Assembly (NCBI RefSeq): GCF_021353265.1
Contig: NZ_JAJTWU010000003.1
Location: 248,001-312,000 of the forward strand
Source of the DNA: Pelomonas cellulosilytica
Lineage (GTDB): Bacteria; Pseudomonadota; Gammaproteobacteria; Burkholderiales; Burkholderiaceae_C
Reading direction: 5' to 3'
DNA: 64,000 nucleotides
The notes under the pieces were generated by a model. The model was not told the origin of the DNA, searched no databases, and saw nothing but the letters and a program-made list of their open reading frames with translations. Both the position numbers and the translations under genes were made by a program. This document shows, one piece after another, positions 43,952-53,258 of this stretch (position 1 is the stretch's first letter; each line of letters opens with the position of its first letter).

Positions 43952-45487
43952 ATGAAGCTGGCTGCAAAGATGCTCCTGCCACCCATGGCCGCGCTCGCGG
44001 TCGTGCTGGCAATCGGGCTGGGCAACAACTCACTGTCGTTGAGGGAGGTCGTGGACGCCGACGAGGCGGCACGCCAGCGCAACGAGGTGTTCATGACCAT
44101 CGTGTCCGTGCAGACACAGGTCGGCGAGATGCAGGGCGGCGTGTTCCGCACCATCGCGCTTATGGCCTCGCTGGACGATGCGCAGGTGAAGGCGCTGCGT
44201 GGCCAGCTGAAGTCGCAGGTCGACGGCCTGACGCGCACGCTGACGACGCTGGCCGACATGGACGCCACGCCGCCCGCCACCGACGAGTACATCCGTGCAG
44301 CCTTGCCCCAACTGCAGGCCTATCTCGGCAAGGCCGACACGGCCATCGACCTGGCCTCCGTGGACCCCAACACCGGCATCGCGGCCATGCAGGACGCCGA
44401 GGCCCGCTACAAGGAAGTCGCGGGGCTCATCGGCAAGATCGTGCAGAGCATGGACGCCGAGCAACAGTCGGCAGCCGAGGCGCACCAGGCGGGCGCGCGC
44501 CGGCGGGCCTGGCTGTTTGCGCTGATCTCGCTGCTGGCCGCGGGCGCGGGGCTGGGCGTGCTGCTCGTCAACCAGCGCAAGATCGCCACCGACGTGAATG
44601 CCTCGCTGGCGCTGGCCGAGGCTGTGGCCGCCGGCGACCTGACGCAACGCGCCCGTCCGCACGGTCAGGACGAGCTGGCCGGCCTGATGCGCGCCCTAAA
44701 CCAGATGTGCGAACAGCTCGGCCAGACGGTCGGCGAGGTGATGCTGGTGGCCGACTCCATCCGCACGGCGTCGGCCGAAATCGCTTCCGGGAACCAGGAC
44801 CTGAACATGCGCACCGAGCAGACGGCCTCCAGCCTGGAGGTGACGAGCTCGTCCATGGCGCAGCTGACCGGCACCGTGCGCCAGAGCGCCGACAACGCGC
44901 AAACGGCCAACCAGCTCGCCAGCTCGGCGGCCGACGTGGCCCACCGCGGCGGCAGCGTCGTGCAGCAGGTCGTCAGCACGATGACCGACATCGCCGCGGC
45001 CAGCAAGCGCATCGCCGACATCATCGGGCTCATCGACGACATCGCCTTCCAGACCAACATCCTCGCGCTGAACGCCGCCGTCGAGGCGGCCCGCGCCGGC
45101 GAGCAGGGCCGCGGCTTTGCCGTCGTGGCGGGCGAGGTGCGCAGCCTCGCGGGCCGCAGCGCGGAAGCGGCCAAGGAAATCAAGCGGCTGATCGGCGCCA
45201 GCGTGGACAGCGTGGAGTCCGGCGCGCGGCTCGTGCAGGACGCCGGATCGACGATGGACGAGATCGTCGGTGCCGTGCAGCGCGTGACCGACATCATGGG
45301 CGAGATCAGCGCCAGCGCCGCTGCGCAGAGCCGCGGCATCGACGACGTCAACGGCGCCGTCAACCGCGTGGACGACATGACGCAGCAGAATGCCGCGCTG
45401 GTGGAGGAAAGCGCCGCCGCGGCCGAGTCGCTGCGCGAGCAGGCGCAGCGGTTGGCGCAGATCGTCAGCCAGTTCCGCGTTCGCTGA
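43952..45487 (+). CDS. Methyl-accepting chemotaxis protein
   Basis: 511-aa inner-membrane chemoreceptor. TM1 is at about 7-27 and TM2 ([19 protein letters not shown]) near 185-205, with a four-helix-bundle-type periplasmic domain between. HAMP follows, then a signalling domain with the conserved hairpin tip [21 protein letters not shown] and [15 protein letters not shown]. It ends QIVSQFRVR with no CheR/CheB docking pentapeptide. The start at 43952 ([11 protein letters not shown]) follows a purine-rich stretch. The last 23 bases overlap the convergent HDAC-like gene. Confidence 0.95.
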   Translation: MKLAAKMLLPPMAALAVVLAIGLGNNSLSLREVVDADEAARQRNEVFMTIVSVQTQVGEMQGGVFRTIALMASLDDAQVKALRGQLKSQVDGLTRTLTTLADMDATPPATDEYIRAALPQLQAYLGKADTAIDLASVDPNTGIAAMQDAEARYKEVAGLIGKIVQSMDAEQQSAAEAHQAGARRRAWLFALISLLAAGAGLGVLLVNQRKIATDVNASLALAEAVAAGDLTQRARPHGQDELAGLMRALNQMCEQLGQTVGEVMLVADSIRTASAEIASGNQDLNMRTEQTASSLEVTSSSMAQLTGTVRQSADNAQTANQLASSAADVAHRGGSVVQQVVSTMTDIAAASKRIADIIGLIDDIAFQTNILALNAAVEAARAGEQGRGFAVVAGEVRSLAGRSAEAAKEIKRLIGASVDSVESGARLVQDAGSTMDEIVGAVQRVTDIMGEISASAAAQSRGIDDVNGAVNRVDDMTQQNAALVEESAAAAESLREQAQRLAQIVSQFRVR

Positions 45488-46421
45488 CGGCAGTAGCCGC
45501 CGCGGCCTGCCAAGCCGCCCAGCTGGCGGCCGCCAGAGTGAGCGTGTTGACCTGTACGGCCACCGTCGTGGCCAGGTCGTGCCCATAGCCTCCGGCCATG
45601 CTCAGCGCGACCGGAATGCGCCGCTCTCGCAGGGCATCGAGCACGCGGCGGTCCCGCTCGACCATGCCGCCGTTGCTCAGCTTCAGACGGCCCAGCCGGT
45701 CGCCTTCGTGCGGATCGGCACCGGCCAGGTAGAACGCCAGGCCAGGCCGGCAACGCCGCCAGACCTCGTCCAGCGCGACCTCCAGCGCGCCAAGGTAGGC
45801 CGCATCGGCGCAGCCGTCGGGCAGTTCGACGTCCAGGTCGCTGGGCTCCTTGCGGAATGGGAAGTTGCGTGCACCGTGCATCGAGAACGTGAACACGGTG
45901 CCGTCGTCGCGGAAGATGGCCGCGGTACCGTTGCCCTGGTGCACGTCCAGGTCGATGACCAGCACCTGCAGCAGCTCGCGCCGGCTGCGTGACCACTCCG
46001 CCTGCATCAGCCGCGCGGCCACCGCCACATCGTTGAACACGCAGTAGCCCGAGCCCTTGTCGGCATAGGCGTGGTGCGTGCCACCCGCCATGTTGGCCGC
46101 GACGCCCTCCGCCAGTGCCGCGCGCGCCGCCGCGATGCTGGCACCGACCGAACGCCGCGAGCGCTCCGCCATCGACGGGCTCCACGGGAACCCGATCTCC
46201 CGCTGCGCCGCGGCGCTCAGGTGTCCGTGCAGCACGGCGTCGATGTAGTCCGGCGTGTGCACAAGCGCCAGCTCGCCTTCGGTGGCGGCCGGGGCCGGCT
46301 GCATGCGCAGCAGGCCCGGCTCGCGCTCGAAGTGCTCGCGCAGCAGGCGGTACTTCGACTGCGGGAAACGGTGCCCAGGCGGCAAGGCCAGGCTGTGGGC
46401 ATCTGAATGGAAGGCGAGCAT
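45465..46421 (-). CDS. Histone-deacetylase-family amidohydrolase
   Basis: 318-aa zinc hydrolase of the HDAC/AcuC/acetylpolyamine amidohydrolase superfamily. Conserved elements are [20 protein letters not shown] (tandem His), [11 protein letters not shown] (zinc Asp and His) and [15 protein letters not shown] (zinc Asp). In bacteria such proteins remove acyl groups from proteins, polyamines or acetoin-related targets; which one applies here is unknown. Its 3' end overlaps the chemoreceptor gene by 23 bases in convergent orientation, and its 5' side shares the 172-base promoter gap with phasin. Confidence 0.92.
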   Translation of the reverse strand: MLAFHSDAHSLALPPGHRFPQSKYRLLREHFEREPGLLRMQPAPAATEGELALVHTPDYIDAVLHGHLSAAAQREIGFPWSPSMAERSRRSVGASIAAARAALAEGVAANMAGGTHHAYADKGSGYCVFNDVAVAARLMQAEWSRSRRELLQVLVIDLDVHQGNGTAAIFRDDGTVFTFSMHGARNFPFRKEPSDLDVELPDGCADAAYLGALEVALDEVWRRCRPGLAFYLAGADPHEGDRLGRLKLSNGGMVERDRRVLDALRERRIPVALSMAGGYGHDLATTVAVQVNTLTLAAASWAAWQAAAATAVSERGTG

Positions 46422-46471
46422 GGCGGGCCGGACGATAGCGTCAGCCGTTTGTCATAGTGGCAAACCCCAAT

Positions 46472-46546
46472 TTGCTGCACCGCACAAAAAGTCCTTGCAA
46501 TCTGGCGCGGGGCCCCTATCATTGGATTCATGTTGCAGTGCAGCAA
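46472..46546 (+). promoter_or_regulatory. phaP promoter flanked by inverted operator-like repeats
   Basis: A good sigma-70 promoter is seen: TTGCAA (46495-46500), 16 bases, TATCAT (46517-46522). TTGCTGCACCGCAC lies just upstream (46472-46485), and the inverted form TTGCAGTGCAGCAA just downstream (46533-46546); read in the same orientation, the two agree at 12 of 14 positions. The placement suits a repressor that loops or blocks the promoter. PhaR, the phasin repressor that recognises TGC/GCA-type sites in related bacteria, is the obvious candidate, by inference. Confidence 0.6.
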
Positions 46547-46593
46547 TCAAGCACGGCAATCGGTTCATCCCCTTCCATTTCGGAGTCCAAACC

Positions 46594-47151
46594 ATGCTGA
46601 CCGCTGAACAAATCCTCGCCGCACACAAGGCCAACGTCGAAACCCTCTTCGGCCTGACGAACAAGGCCTTCGAAGGCGTCGAGAAGCTCGTCGAGCTGAA
46701 CCTGCAAGTGGCCAAGACGGCGCTGAGCGAAGCCGCCGATACGACGACCGCTGCCCTGTCCGTCAAGGACGCGCAAGAGCTGCTGTCCCTGCAAGCCGCG
46801 CTGCTGCAGCCCACCGCCGAGAAGGCCGCGTCCTACAGCCGCCACATCTACGACATCGCCTCCAGCACCGGCGCCGAAGTCGCCAAGGTCGCCGAGAGTC
46901 AGTTCGCCGACGCTCAGATGAAGTTCTCGGCGCTGGTGGACAACGCCGCCAAGAACGCCCCGGCCGGCACCGAAAACGCCGTCGCGCTGGTGAAGTCTGC
47001 CGTCGCCGCCGCGAACAACGCGTTCGAGTCGGTGCAGAAGGCCACCAAGCAGGCCGTCGAAGTGGCCGAAGCCAACTTCCAGGCCGCCACGTCGCAAGCC
47101 GTCAAGGCCACGCAGACCGCAACTCGCACCACCGCCAAGCGCGCCGCTTAA
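46594..47151 (+). CDS. phaP: Phasin family protein (PHA granule surface)
   Basis: 185-aa amphipathic, helical, Ala-rich protein that coats polyhydroxyalkanoate granules. It begins [36 protein letters not shown], a standard Burkholderiales phasin start, contains [32 protein letters not shown], and ends in a Lys/Thr/Ala tail. The frame is open further upstream but that part crosses the promoter; 46594 follows a GGAG. PHA synthesis genes are not in the window. A strong terminator follows. Confidence 0.95.
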   Translation: MLTAEQILAAHKANVETLFGLTNKAFEGVEKLVELNLQVAKTALSEAADTTTAALSVKDAQELLSLQAALLQPTAEKAASYSRHIYDIASSTGAEVAKVAESQFADAQMKFSALVDNAAKNAPAGTENAVALVKSAVAAANNAFESVQKATKQAVEVAEANFQAATSQAVKATQTATRTTAKRAA

Positions 47152-47160
47152 GGGTCTACC

Positions 47161-47210
47161 CCCTACCGGCTTCGCCACCCCTCCCTCAAAGGGGGGCGAC
47201 ACCGAGGACC
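47161..47210. repeat. Intergenic C/G-rich repeat-like element after phaP
   Basis: CCTACCGGCTTCGCC followed by CCCCTCCCTCAAAGGGGGG resembles the short intergenic repeats scattered through many Comamonadaceae-type genomes, with a CCC/GGG hairpin around TCAAA. Only one copy was found here, so its repeat nature is inferred from memory of related genomes. Confidence 0.4.
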
Positions 47211-47267
47211 AGGCAAAGCTTGTTCCGCTTGAAGATACGTCGCGCCCCGCGGCGGTCGCTGAAACAC

Positions 47268-47298
47268 AAAAGCCCGATGCTTATGCATCGGGCTTTTT
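47268..47298. terminator. Strong bidirectional terminator between phaP and the response regulator
   Basis: AGCCCGATGC-TTAT-GCATCGGGCT is a perfect 10-bp stem with A-run on the left and T-run on the right. It terminates phaP rightward and the response-regulator operon leftward. Confidence 0.95.
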
Positions 47299-47316
47299 CC
47301 TTCTTTGGTACGCAGC

Positions 47317-48219
47317 TCAGTCCTCGCCCATCACGCGGCTGGCCAGCGCGGCCGCCGCTGCGCGGGTCTCGACGCCGAGCTTCTCGAAGACATGCTCCAG
47401 GTGCTTGTTCACCGTGCGCGGGCTCATGCCGAGGATGTCGGCGATGTCGCGGTTGGTCTTGCCCTTGGCCAGCCAAGACAGCACCTCCGTCTCGCGCCGC
47501 GTCAGCGCGGCATCGGCAAGGCGGGACTGTGCGGCCGGGTCGGACCGCGAAGTGCCGCGGCTGCGTGCGGAAGCTTCCAGCAGCAGCATCGTCTCGTTCA
47601 GGCCGGCCGAGCCCAGCACGCGCAGCGTCAGCTCCTGCTCGTCATCGATGGCGATGCGGCCCAGCCCCGCTTCGCAGGCCGCCTGCAGCCGGGCGCCAGG
47701 GTCCGTCTCGCCCCAGCCTGCCAATGCACGCTGCGCGACGGGTGACTGCCAGGCAATGCGACCCTGGCCGTCCAGGAGCACGACGCCCTTGCCGGCGATG
47801 TCCGTGGCCTCGCGGGCCAGCCGCGAGACGCGGGCATTGCGCACATGCGTGGCCAACCGCGCCAGCACCTCGGCGATGCGGACCGGCTTGACGACGTAGT
47901 CCACGCCACCCGCGGCAAAGCCTTCGACGATGTGCGGCGTGTCGGATAGGCCGGTCATGAAGATAACCGGTACATGGGCCCGCGTGGGGTCCTGCTTGAT
48001 CCAGCGGCAGACGTCGAAGCCGCTCGGCCCGGGCATCACCGCGTCCAGCAGTACGGCGTCGGGCATGGCCAGCTCCATGCGCGCGCGGGCCTCGATGCCA
48101 TCGCGCGCCACGAGCACGGTGTAGCCCTCGTGAGCCAGCGCGTCGCAAAGGAACTGCAGGGTCTCGGGCGCGTCGTCGACGATGAGCACAACATTGTTTG
48201 TAGGCTTGGCGCCGGTCAT
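47317..48219 (-). CDS. LuxR-family response regulator paired with the NCS1-kinase
   Basis: 300 aa. The receiver domain has the acidic pair in IVDDAPE and phospho-acceptor Asp59 (AVLLDAVMPG). A PAS-like middle segment (about 140-200, KGVVLLDGQGRIAWQSP) follows, then a LuxR-type helix-turn-helix (about 235-290, LTRRETEVLSWLAKGKTNRDIADILGM and TVNKHLEHVFEKLGV). The start at 48219 overlaps the kinase stop as ATGA, so the two are one operon. Predicted to bind the divergent promoter at 51756-51916 and control the amide operon; this is inferred from synteny. Confidence 0.9.
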   Translation of the reverse strand: MTGAKPTNNVVLIVDDAPETLQFLCDALAHEGYTVLVARDGIEARARMELAMPDAVLLDAVMPGPSGFDVCRWIKQDPTRAHVPVIFMTGLSDTPHIVEGFAAGGVDYVVKPVRIAEVLARLATHVRNARVSRLAREATDIAGKGVVLLDGQGRIAWQSPVAQRALAGWGETDPGARLQAACEAGLGRIAIDDEQELTLRVLGSAGLNETMLLLEASARSRGTSRSDPAAQSRLADAALTRRETEVLSWLAKGKTNRDIADILGMSPRTVNKHLEHVFEKLGVETRAAAAALASRVMGED

Positions 48220-51200
48220 TCGGCGTCCTCCATGACAGGCAGGCGGCTGATGATGGCCTCGAAGTTGAAGGTGGACAGGTGCTGCTGCAGGGCCGCGCAC
48301 TCGGCGGCCCAGACCGGGTCGGCGGCCAGCACGACGAGCCGCTCGCGCAGGCCCTGGGCGTGGCCCAGCCGCGCAAGCTGGCGCAGCTCGCTGGCAACGT
48401 CGACGGGAAGCGCGCCCATGGCGCCGGGCGCCGGTGGTGGCGCCGGCTGCGCGGGGGGCAGCATCTGTGCGGCCGGGTCCTCGCGGCGCCACGTGAGCCC
48501 CAGGCTGGTCGCCAGCACCGCTAGCAGCTGGGACTCCAGCACCGGCTTGCCGACGAAGCCGGCCGCGCCCGCCCGTGCTAACGCCTCGGGCCGGTTCTCG
48601 TACAGGTTGGCCGAAACGAAGATCAGCGCAACCTCGGCCCAACCCTGAGCGCGGACCTGCTCGGCCGTCTGCCAGCCGTCGAGGTCGTCCATCGTCAGGT
48701 CCAGCAGCAATGCATCCGGCCTGAGGCGGCCCATCTGCGCCAGCGCCTCGCGGCCGCTGGCGGCCTCGTGCACGTCAAAGCCCAGCGGTACCAGCATCGC
48801 AGCGAGCAGCTGACGCTGGATGGGCTGGTCGTCCACGACGAGCAGCCGCCGGCGCCGTCCTTCGTAGCCCACCACCGGGCGCAGCAGCCGTGCCTGCTGG
48901 GCCAGGGTCGGTGCTGTGCCCGGCGCGCCGGCCAGCGGCGGTTCGACCTCGCGCAGGTACAGCCTCACCGTGAAGCGGCTGCCGACGCCTGGCGTGCTGT
49001 CCACCGTCAGCACGCCGCCCATCAGCTCGGTCAGCAGGTGGGTGATCGTCAGGCCTAGGCCGGTGCCGGGCTTCTCGACACGGCGGCCGGCGCTGCCGCG
49101 CTCGAAGGGCTGGAAGATGCGTTCCTGGTCCTGCGGCTCGATGCCGATGCCGGTATCGACGACCTCGAAGCGCAGCACGTGCTTGGTGGCGTCCACGCGC
49201 AGCCTCAATGAGCCGACCTCGGTGAACCGCACCGCGTTGCCAAGCAGGTTCAACAGGATCTGCCGCAGCCGCTTGCTGTCGGCCACGACCCAGGCCGGCT
49301 GGCGGCCGATGCGCTCCAGCTCGAAGGCGAGGCCCTTGGCATCGGCCTGCGGCTGCACCATGCTGACCAACTCATGCAGGAAGGCGTCCAGCGGCATCGG
49401 CGCCAGGTCCAGCCGCAGCCGGCCGGCCTCGATACGGGCCAGGTCCAGCAGGCCGTCGATGAGCGCATGCATGTGCTCGCCGCTGCGCTCGATGGTGGAC
49501 ACCGCCGTGCGCACCGGCTCGCTCATCGCATGGTGGCGCTGCAGCACCTGCGTGTAACCGAGGATGGAGTTCAGCGGCGTACGCAGCTCGTGGGTCATGC
49601 CGGCCACGTAGCGCGTCTTGGCGCGACTGGCAGCCTCGGCCACCTCCTTGGCCGCCTGCAGCTGCTTGTCGGTGCGGCGGTGGGCGTCAATCTCGCGCAG
49701 CAGCCGCTGCGTCTGCCGGAACGACTCCTCATGCGCCATGCTGCGACTCTCGCTGGCCAGCACGATCCACCAGGCGCAGACGGCCGACACCAGCGTCAGC
49801 AGCGCGAAGAGCTTGATCAGCGGGCCGGCCAGCGCAGTCTGCGGGTTGAGCAGCGACTCCTGCACATAGACGAGCGTCAGGATGCTGCCGAGCGTCGTGC
49901 TGAGCGCGATGAACACGAGCAGCGACTGCGCCACGCGCGAGTTGACGCGATGCGCGACGCGCCGGGGCAGCAGACGCGCGAGCAGGTCGTGCAGTTGGTC
50001 CACGGCACGGGAGCGCACCTTGCAGCGGTCCTGGCAGCGCGATTCCAGCGTGCAGCACAGCGAGCAGATCGGCGCGGCGTAGACCGGGCAGGCGGCCATG
50101 TCGTCGATCTCGAACGTGTTCTCGCAGACGGAGCACTGGGCGGCGGCCGGCTGGCCCTTGCGAGCCGGGCGGTAGCCCGCATGCGCGCAGGGGCGGCCGT
50201 CGCCGCCGACGTTGACGCGGCAGCTGCTGCAGTCGCCATCGGTGCGCGCCGCGAGGTAGTAGCGGCCCTTCGTGCCCCAGGCGATCAGCGGCGCCGTGAC
50301 GAGCGCCGTGGCCAGCGCCACAACGGGCGAGAACGCCGCCAGCCACGGCCCTAGCAGCCCCACATGCGCCACGATGGACACGAGCGCCGCAATTCCCATG
50401 GACCCGAGCCCAACGGGGTTCAGGTCGTACAGGTAGGCGCGGCGGAACTCCAGGCCCGGCGGGCTGAGGCCCAGCGGCTTGTTGATGACGAGGTCGGCCA
50501 CGATGGCGCCCACCCACGCGATGGCGATGTTGCTGTAGAAGCCCAGCACATGCTCCAGTGCGCTGAAGACGCCAAGCGTCATCAGCATCAGCGCGATGAA
50601 CACGTTGAACACGACCCACACGACGCGCCCGGGATGGCTGTGCGTCAAACGCGCGAAGAAGTTGCTCCACGCGAGAGACCCGGCGTAGGCGTTCGTGACG
50701 TTGATCTTGACCTGCGACAGGATGACGAAGACCACCGTCACGGCCAGCGCCAGGCCCGGGTCGCCGAGCGCGGCGCGAAAGCCTGCCAAGTACATCTGCG
50801 TGGGCTCGACGGCGCGGTGCCAGTCGATCTCGCTCTGCAGCGCGACGAAGGCGAGGAAGGCGCCGCCGAGCATCTTCAACATGCCGGGCAGCACCCAGCC
50901 CGGACCGGCCATCAGCACCGCGCCCCACCAACGCCCGCGGTTGGCCCGCGAGCAGCGCGGCAGGAAGCGCAGGAAGTCCACCTGCTCGCCGACCTGCACC
51001 ACCAGCGCGAACGCCACGGTGGCAGCGGCGCCGGCCAGGCGCAGGTCGAAATCGCTGCTGCCCGACGCCTGGCCGGACAGCCCTGCGAAGTCGCGGTAGA
51101 GCTGCGGCTGGTGGAAGGCGAACCACGCGAACGGCCACAGCAGCAGCACGAGCCAGATCGGCTGCGTCCATGCCTGCAGGCGGCTGATGAAGGTGATGCC

Positions 51201-51755
51201 GTGCGTCACCAGCGGCACGATGACGAGCGCCGACACGAGATAGCAACCCAGCAGCGGCCAGTCGAACGCCAGCTGCAGCGCCAGCGCCATGATGGCCGCC
51301 TCCAGCGCGAAGAAGATGAAGGTGAAGCTCGCGTAGATCAGCGACGTCATCGTCGAGCCCAGGTAGCCAAAGCCGGCACCGCGCGTCAGCAGGTCCATGT
51401 CCACGCCGTGGCGGGCCGCGTAGACGCTGATCGGCAGCGCGGTGAGGAAGGTGATGAGCCCCACGAACAGGATCGCCCACAGCGCGTTGGCGAAGCCGTA
51501 GTTCATCGCGATGGTGCCGCCGATGGCTTCCAGCGCCAGAAACGACACCGCACCATAGGCCGTATTCGCCACCCGCCACTCGCTCCATTTGCGGAAGCCG
51601 GTGGGAGCGTAGCGCAGCGCGTAGTCCTCCAGCGTCTCGTCGGCGACCCAGGAGTTGTAGTCGCGCCGCACGCGAAAGATGGTCTGCGTGCCGCGCAACG
51701 AGGCGGCCAGCGGCGCGCCGTCATCGGCGCTGGAGTCGGCAGGGGCAACGGGCAT
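48216..51755 (-). CDS. NCS1-type permease fused to a Cys-rich segment and hybrid histidine kinase
   Basis: 1179-aa membrane sensor. Residues 1-500 are an NCS1 (nucleobase/allantoin/hydantoin-type) permease-like domain with about 12 helices, beginning NSWVADETLEDYALRYAP. Residues 509-578 hold 11 cysteines (509, 512, 523, 541, 544, 556, 564, 567, 568, 574, 578), likely a zinc or iron-sulfur site. Two more helices (about 611-630 and 645-666) lead to a kinase with His722 (THELRTPLNSILGYTQ) and N-box Asn840. The receiver has Asp1019 (DALLLDLTMDD). A C-terminal helical domain (about 1115-1175) is unassigned. The architecture recalls CbrA, which fuses an SLC5-type transporter to a kinase. The ligand is probably related to the divergent amide operon. 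The frame is continuous, so the fusion is real. Confidence 0.9.
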   Translation of the reverse strand: MPVAPADSSADDGAPLAASLRGTQTIFRVRRDYNSWVADETLEDYALRYAPTGFRKWSEWRVANTAYGAVSFLALEAIGGTIAMNYGFANALWAILFVGLITFLTALPISVYAARHGVDMDLLTRGAGFGYLGSTMTSLIYASFTFIFFALEAAIMALALQLAFDWPLLGCYLVSALVIVPLVTHGITFISRLQAWTQPIWLVLLLWPFAWFAFHQPQLYRDFAGLSGQASGSSDFDLRLAGAAATVAFALVVQVGEQVDFLRFLPRCSRANRGRWWGAVLMAGPGWVLPGMLKMLGGAFLAFVALQSEIDWHRAVEPTQMYLAGFRAALGDPGLALAVTVVFVILSQVKINVTNAYAGSLAWSNFFARLTHSHPGRVVWVVFNVFIALMLMTLGVFSALEHVLGFYSNIAIAWVGAIVADLVINKPLGLSPPGLEFRRAYLYDLNPVGLGSMGIAALVSIVAHVGLLGPWLAAFSPVVALATALVTAPLIAWGTKGRYYLAARTDGDCSSCRVNVGGDGRPCAHAGYRPARKGQPAAAQCSVCENTFEIDDMAACPVYAAPICSLCCTLESRCQDRCKVRSRAVDQLHDLLARLLPRRVAHRVNSRVAQSLLVFIALSTTLGSILTLVYVQESLLNPQTALAGPLIKLFALLTLVSAVCAWWIVLASESRSMAHEESFRQTQRLLREIDAHRRTDKQLQAAKEVAEAASRAKTRYVAGMTHELRTPLNSILGYTQVLQRHHAMSEPVRTAVSTIERSGEHMHALIDGLLDLARIEAGRLRLDLAPMPLDAFLHELVSMVQPQADAKGLAFELERIGRQPAWVVADSKRLRQILLNLLGNAVRFTEVGSLRLRVDATKHVLRFEVVDTGIGIEPQDQERIFQPFERGSAGRRVEKPGTGLGLTITHLLTELMGGVLTVDSTPGVGSRFTVRLYLREVEPPLAGAPGTAPTLAQQARLLRPVVGYEGRRRRLLVVDDQPIQRQLLAAMLVPLGFDVHEAASGREALAQMGRLRPDALLLDLTMDDLDGWQTAEQVRAQGWAEVALIFVSANLYENRPEALARAGAAGFVGKPVLESQLLAVLATSLGLTWRREDPAAQMLPPAQPAPPPAPGAMGALPVDVASELRQLARLGHAQGLRERLVVLAADPVWAAECAALQQHLSTFNFEAIISRLPVMEDAE

Positions 51756-51792
51756 GACGAGCCCCGATGCAAGAAGCAGGCCGCCTCGCGTG

Positions 51793-51870
51793 CGTACCTC
51801 GGGTACGTCGATTGACGTATTCGGGTTTCAGCGGCGCATCCGCACAGTCGGCCCCAAGTCGTTTGACGAC
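51793..51870. promoter_or_regulatory. Operator cluster in the kinase / urtA divergent promoter region
   Basis: Three perfect inverted repeats lie in the 161-base gap: CGTACC-TCG-GGTACG (51793-51807), TACGTC-GATT-GACGTA (51804-51819, overlapping the first) and GTCGT-TTG-ACGAC (51858-51870). In addition GTCGATTGACG (51807-51817) recurs as GTCGTTTGACG (51858-51868), 10 of 11 identical and offset by 51 bp, close to five helical turns. This arrangement fits cooperative binding of a dimeric regulator, probably the LuxR-type protein of the divergent operon. No convincing -10 element was identified. Confidence 0.6.
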
Positions 51871-51916
51871 CTTCCGACCGGCAACAGCCGGCCTTCATCA
51901 AGCCCAGGAGTTCGCG

Positions 51917-53206
51917 ATGCCCTCCCGATCCGACGATCAACTTCCCAGCGACGATCTCTCTCAAGTGCCCGGTATGGACGCCAGGCGGCGCAGCCTGCTG
52001 CAGGCGCTCGGCCTGCTGCCGCTGACCGGCATCGCCGGCCTCGCCCAGGCCCAGCAGTTCCCGACCGCCAAGGTCAACACCACCAAGCTCGCCGTGACCG
52101 ACACCGAGGTCATCGTCGGCCAGCTGCATTCCAGCTCCGGCACGATGGCTATCTCGGAGACAGGCTCCATCCAGGCCGAGCAGCTGGCCATCGACCAGAT
52201 CAACGCGATGGGCGGCATCCTCGGGCGCAAGATCAAGGTCATCAAGGAAGATGGCGCGTCCGACTGGCCCACCTTCGCCGAGAAGAGCAAGAAGCTGCTC
52301 GTCAACGACAAGGTCGCCGCCGTCTTCGGCTGCTGGACGAGCGCCTCGCGCAAGGCCGTGCTGCCGGTCTTCGAGAAGGAGAACGGCCTGCTGTACTACC
52401 CGACCTTCTACGAAGGCCTGGAGCAGTCCAAGAACGTCATCTACACCGGCCAGGAAGCCACGCAGCAGATCATCTGGGGCCTGGACTGGGGTGCCAAAGA
52501 AAAGAAAGCCAAGACCTTCTTCCTCGTCGGCAGCGACTACATCTGGCCGCGCACGTCGATGAAGATCGCCCGCAAGCACATTGAGACAGTGGGCAAGCTG
52601 GGCAAGGTGGTGGGCGAGGAGTATTACGCGCTCGGCTCCACCAACTTCAACTCGCTGATCAACAAGATCAAGATCGCCAAGCCCGACTGCATCTTCGCGG
52701 CCGTCGTGGGCGGCTCGAACGTGGCCTTCTACAAGCAGCTCAAGGCCGCCGGCATCACGGGCGACAAGCAGTTCCTGCTGACGCTGTCCGTCACCGAGGA
52801 CGAGATGACCGGTGTGGGTGGCGAAAACTTCGCCGGCTTCTACTCGTCCATGAAGTATTTCCAGACGCTGGACAACGACAACAACAAGAAGTTCGTCGCA
52901 GCGTTCAAGGCCAAGTACGGCAAGGACGCCGTCATCGGCGACGTGACGCAGGCCGGCTACCTTGGGCCATGGCTGTGGAAGGCCGCCGTGGAACGCGCTG
53001 GCAGCTTCGATGTGGACAAGGTCGTGGCGGCCTCGCCCGGCATCGAGCTGAAGACCGCGCCGGAAGGCTACGTCAAGCTCGACGCCAACCACCACCTGTG
53101 GAGCAAGTCGCGCATCGCCCAGGGCCAGCCTGACGCCACGTTCAAGGTGGTGGCCGAGTCGCCCGAGCTGATCAAGCCGGACCCGTTCCCCAAGGGCTAC
53201 CAGTGA
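51917..53206 (+). CDS. urtA (fmdD-like): Urea/short-chain-amide ABC transporter substrate-binding protein
   Basis: 429-aa periplasmic binding protein of the UrtA/FmdD group. The start at 51917 has CCAGGAG six bases upstream. The N-terminus carries an Arg-rich export signal (MDARRRSLLQALGLLPLTGIAGLAQA), possibly Tat-dependent. The mature protein starts the type I fold with IVGQLHSSSGTMAISE, and includes GGILGRKIKVI, AVFGCWTSASRKAVLPV, NGLLYYPTFYEGLEQSKNVIYTG and FFLVGSDYIWPR, all family hallmarks. First gene of an eight-gene operon; a hairpin terminator/attenuator follows, which would leave this protein in excess over the permease. Confidence 0.93.
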   Translation: MPSRSDDQLPSDDLSQVPGMDARRRSLLQALGLLPLTGIAGLAQAQQFPTAKVNTTKLAVTDTEVIVGQLHSSSGTMAISETGSIQAEQLAIDQINAMGGILGRKIKVIKEDGASDWPTFAEKSKKLLVNDKVAAVFGCWTSASRKAVLPVFEKENGLLYYPTFYEGLEQSKNVIYTGQEATQQIIWGLDWGAKEKKAKTFFLVGSDYIWPRTSMKIARKHIETVGKLGKVVGEEYYALGSTNFNSLINKIKIAKPDCIFAAVVGGSNVAFYKQLKAAGITGDKQFLLTLSVTEDEMTGVGGENFAGFYSSMKYFQTLDNDNNKKFVAAFKAKYGKDAVIGDVTQAGYLGPWLWKAAVERAGSFDVDKVVAASPGIELKTAPEGYVKLDANHHLWSKSRIAQGQPDATFKVVAESPELIKPDPFPKGYQ

Positions 53207-53258
53207 TGGTGACCTGAGTTTGCAGGTTAGGCCGCTCGTCTGCGAAGGCGGCGCGGCG

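Noticed and set aside
49729..51588. A 619-codon second minus-strand frame inside the permease-kinase gene.
   Set aside because: It overlaps the membrane permease frame, is Arg/Ala-rich, and lacks a hydrophobic pattern.
48216..51755. The permease-kinase fusion as an artefact of a missed stop or frameshift between two genes.
   Set aside because: One continuous frame passes through the cysteine-rich linker and two further membrane helices with no internal start signal, as expected for a true fusion.
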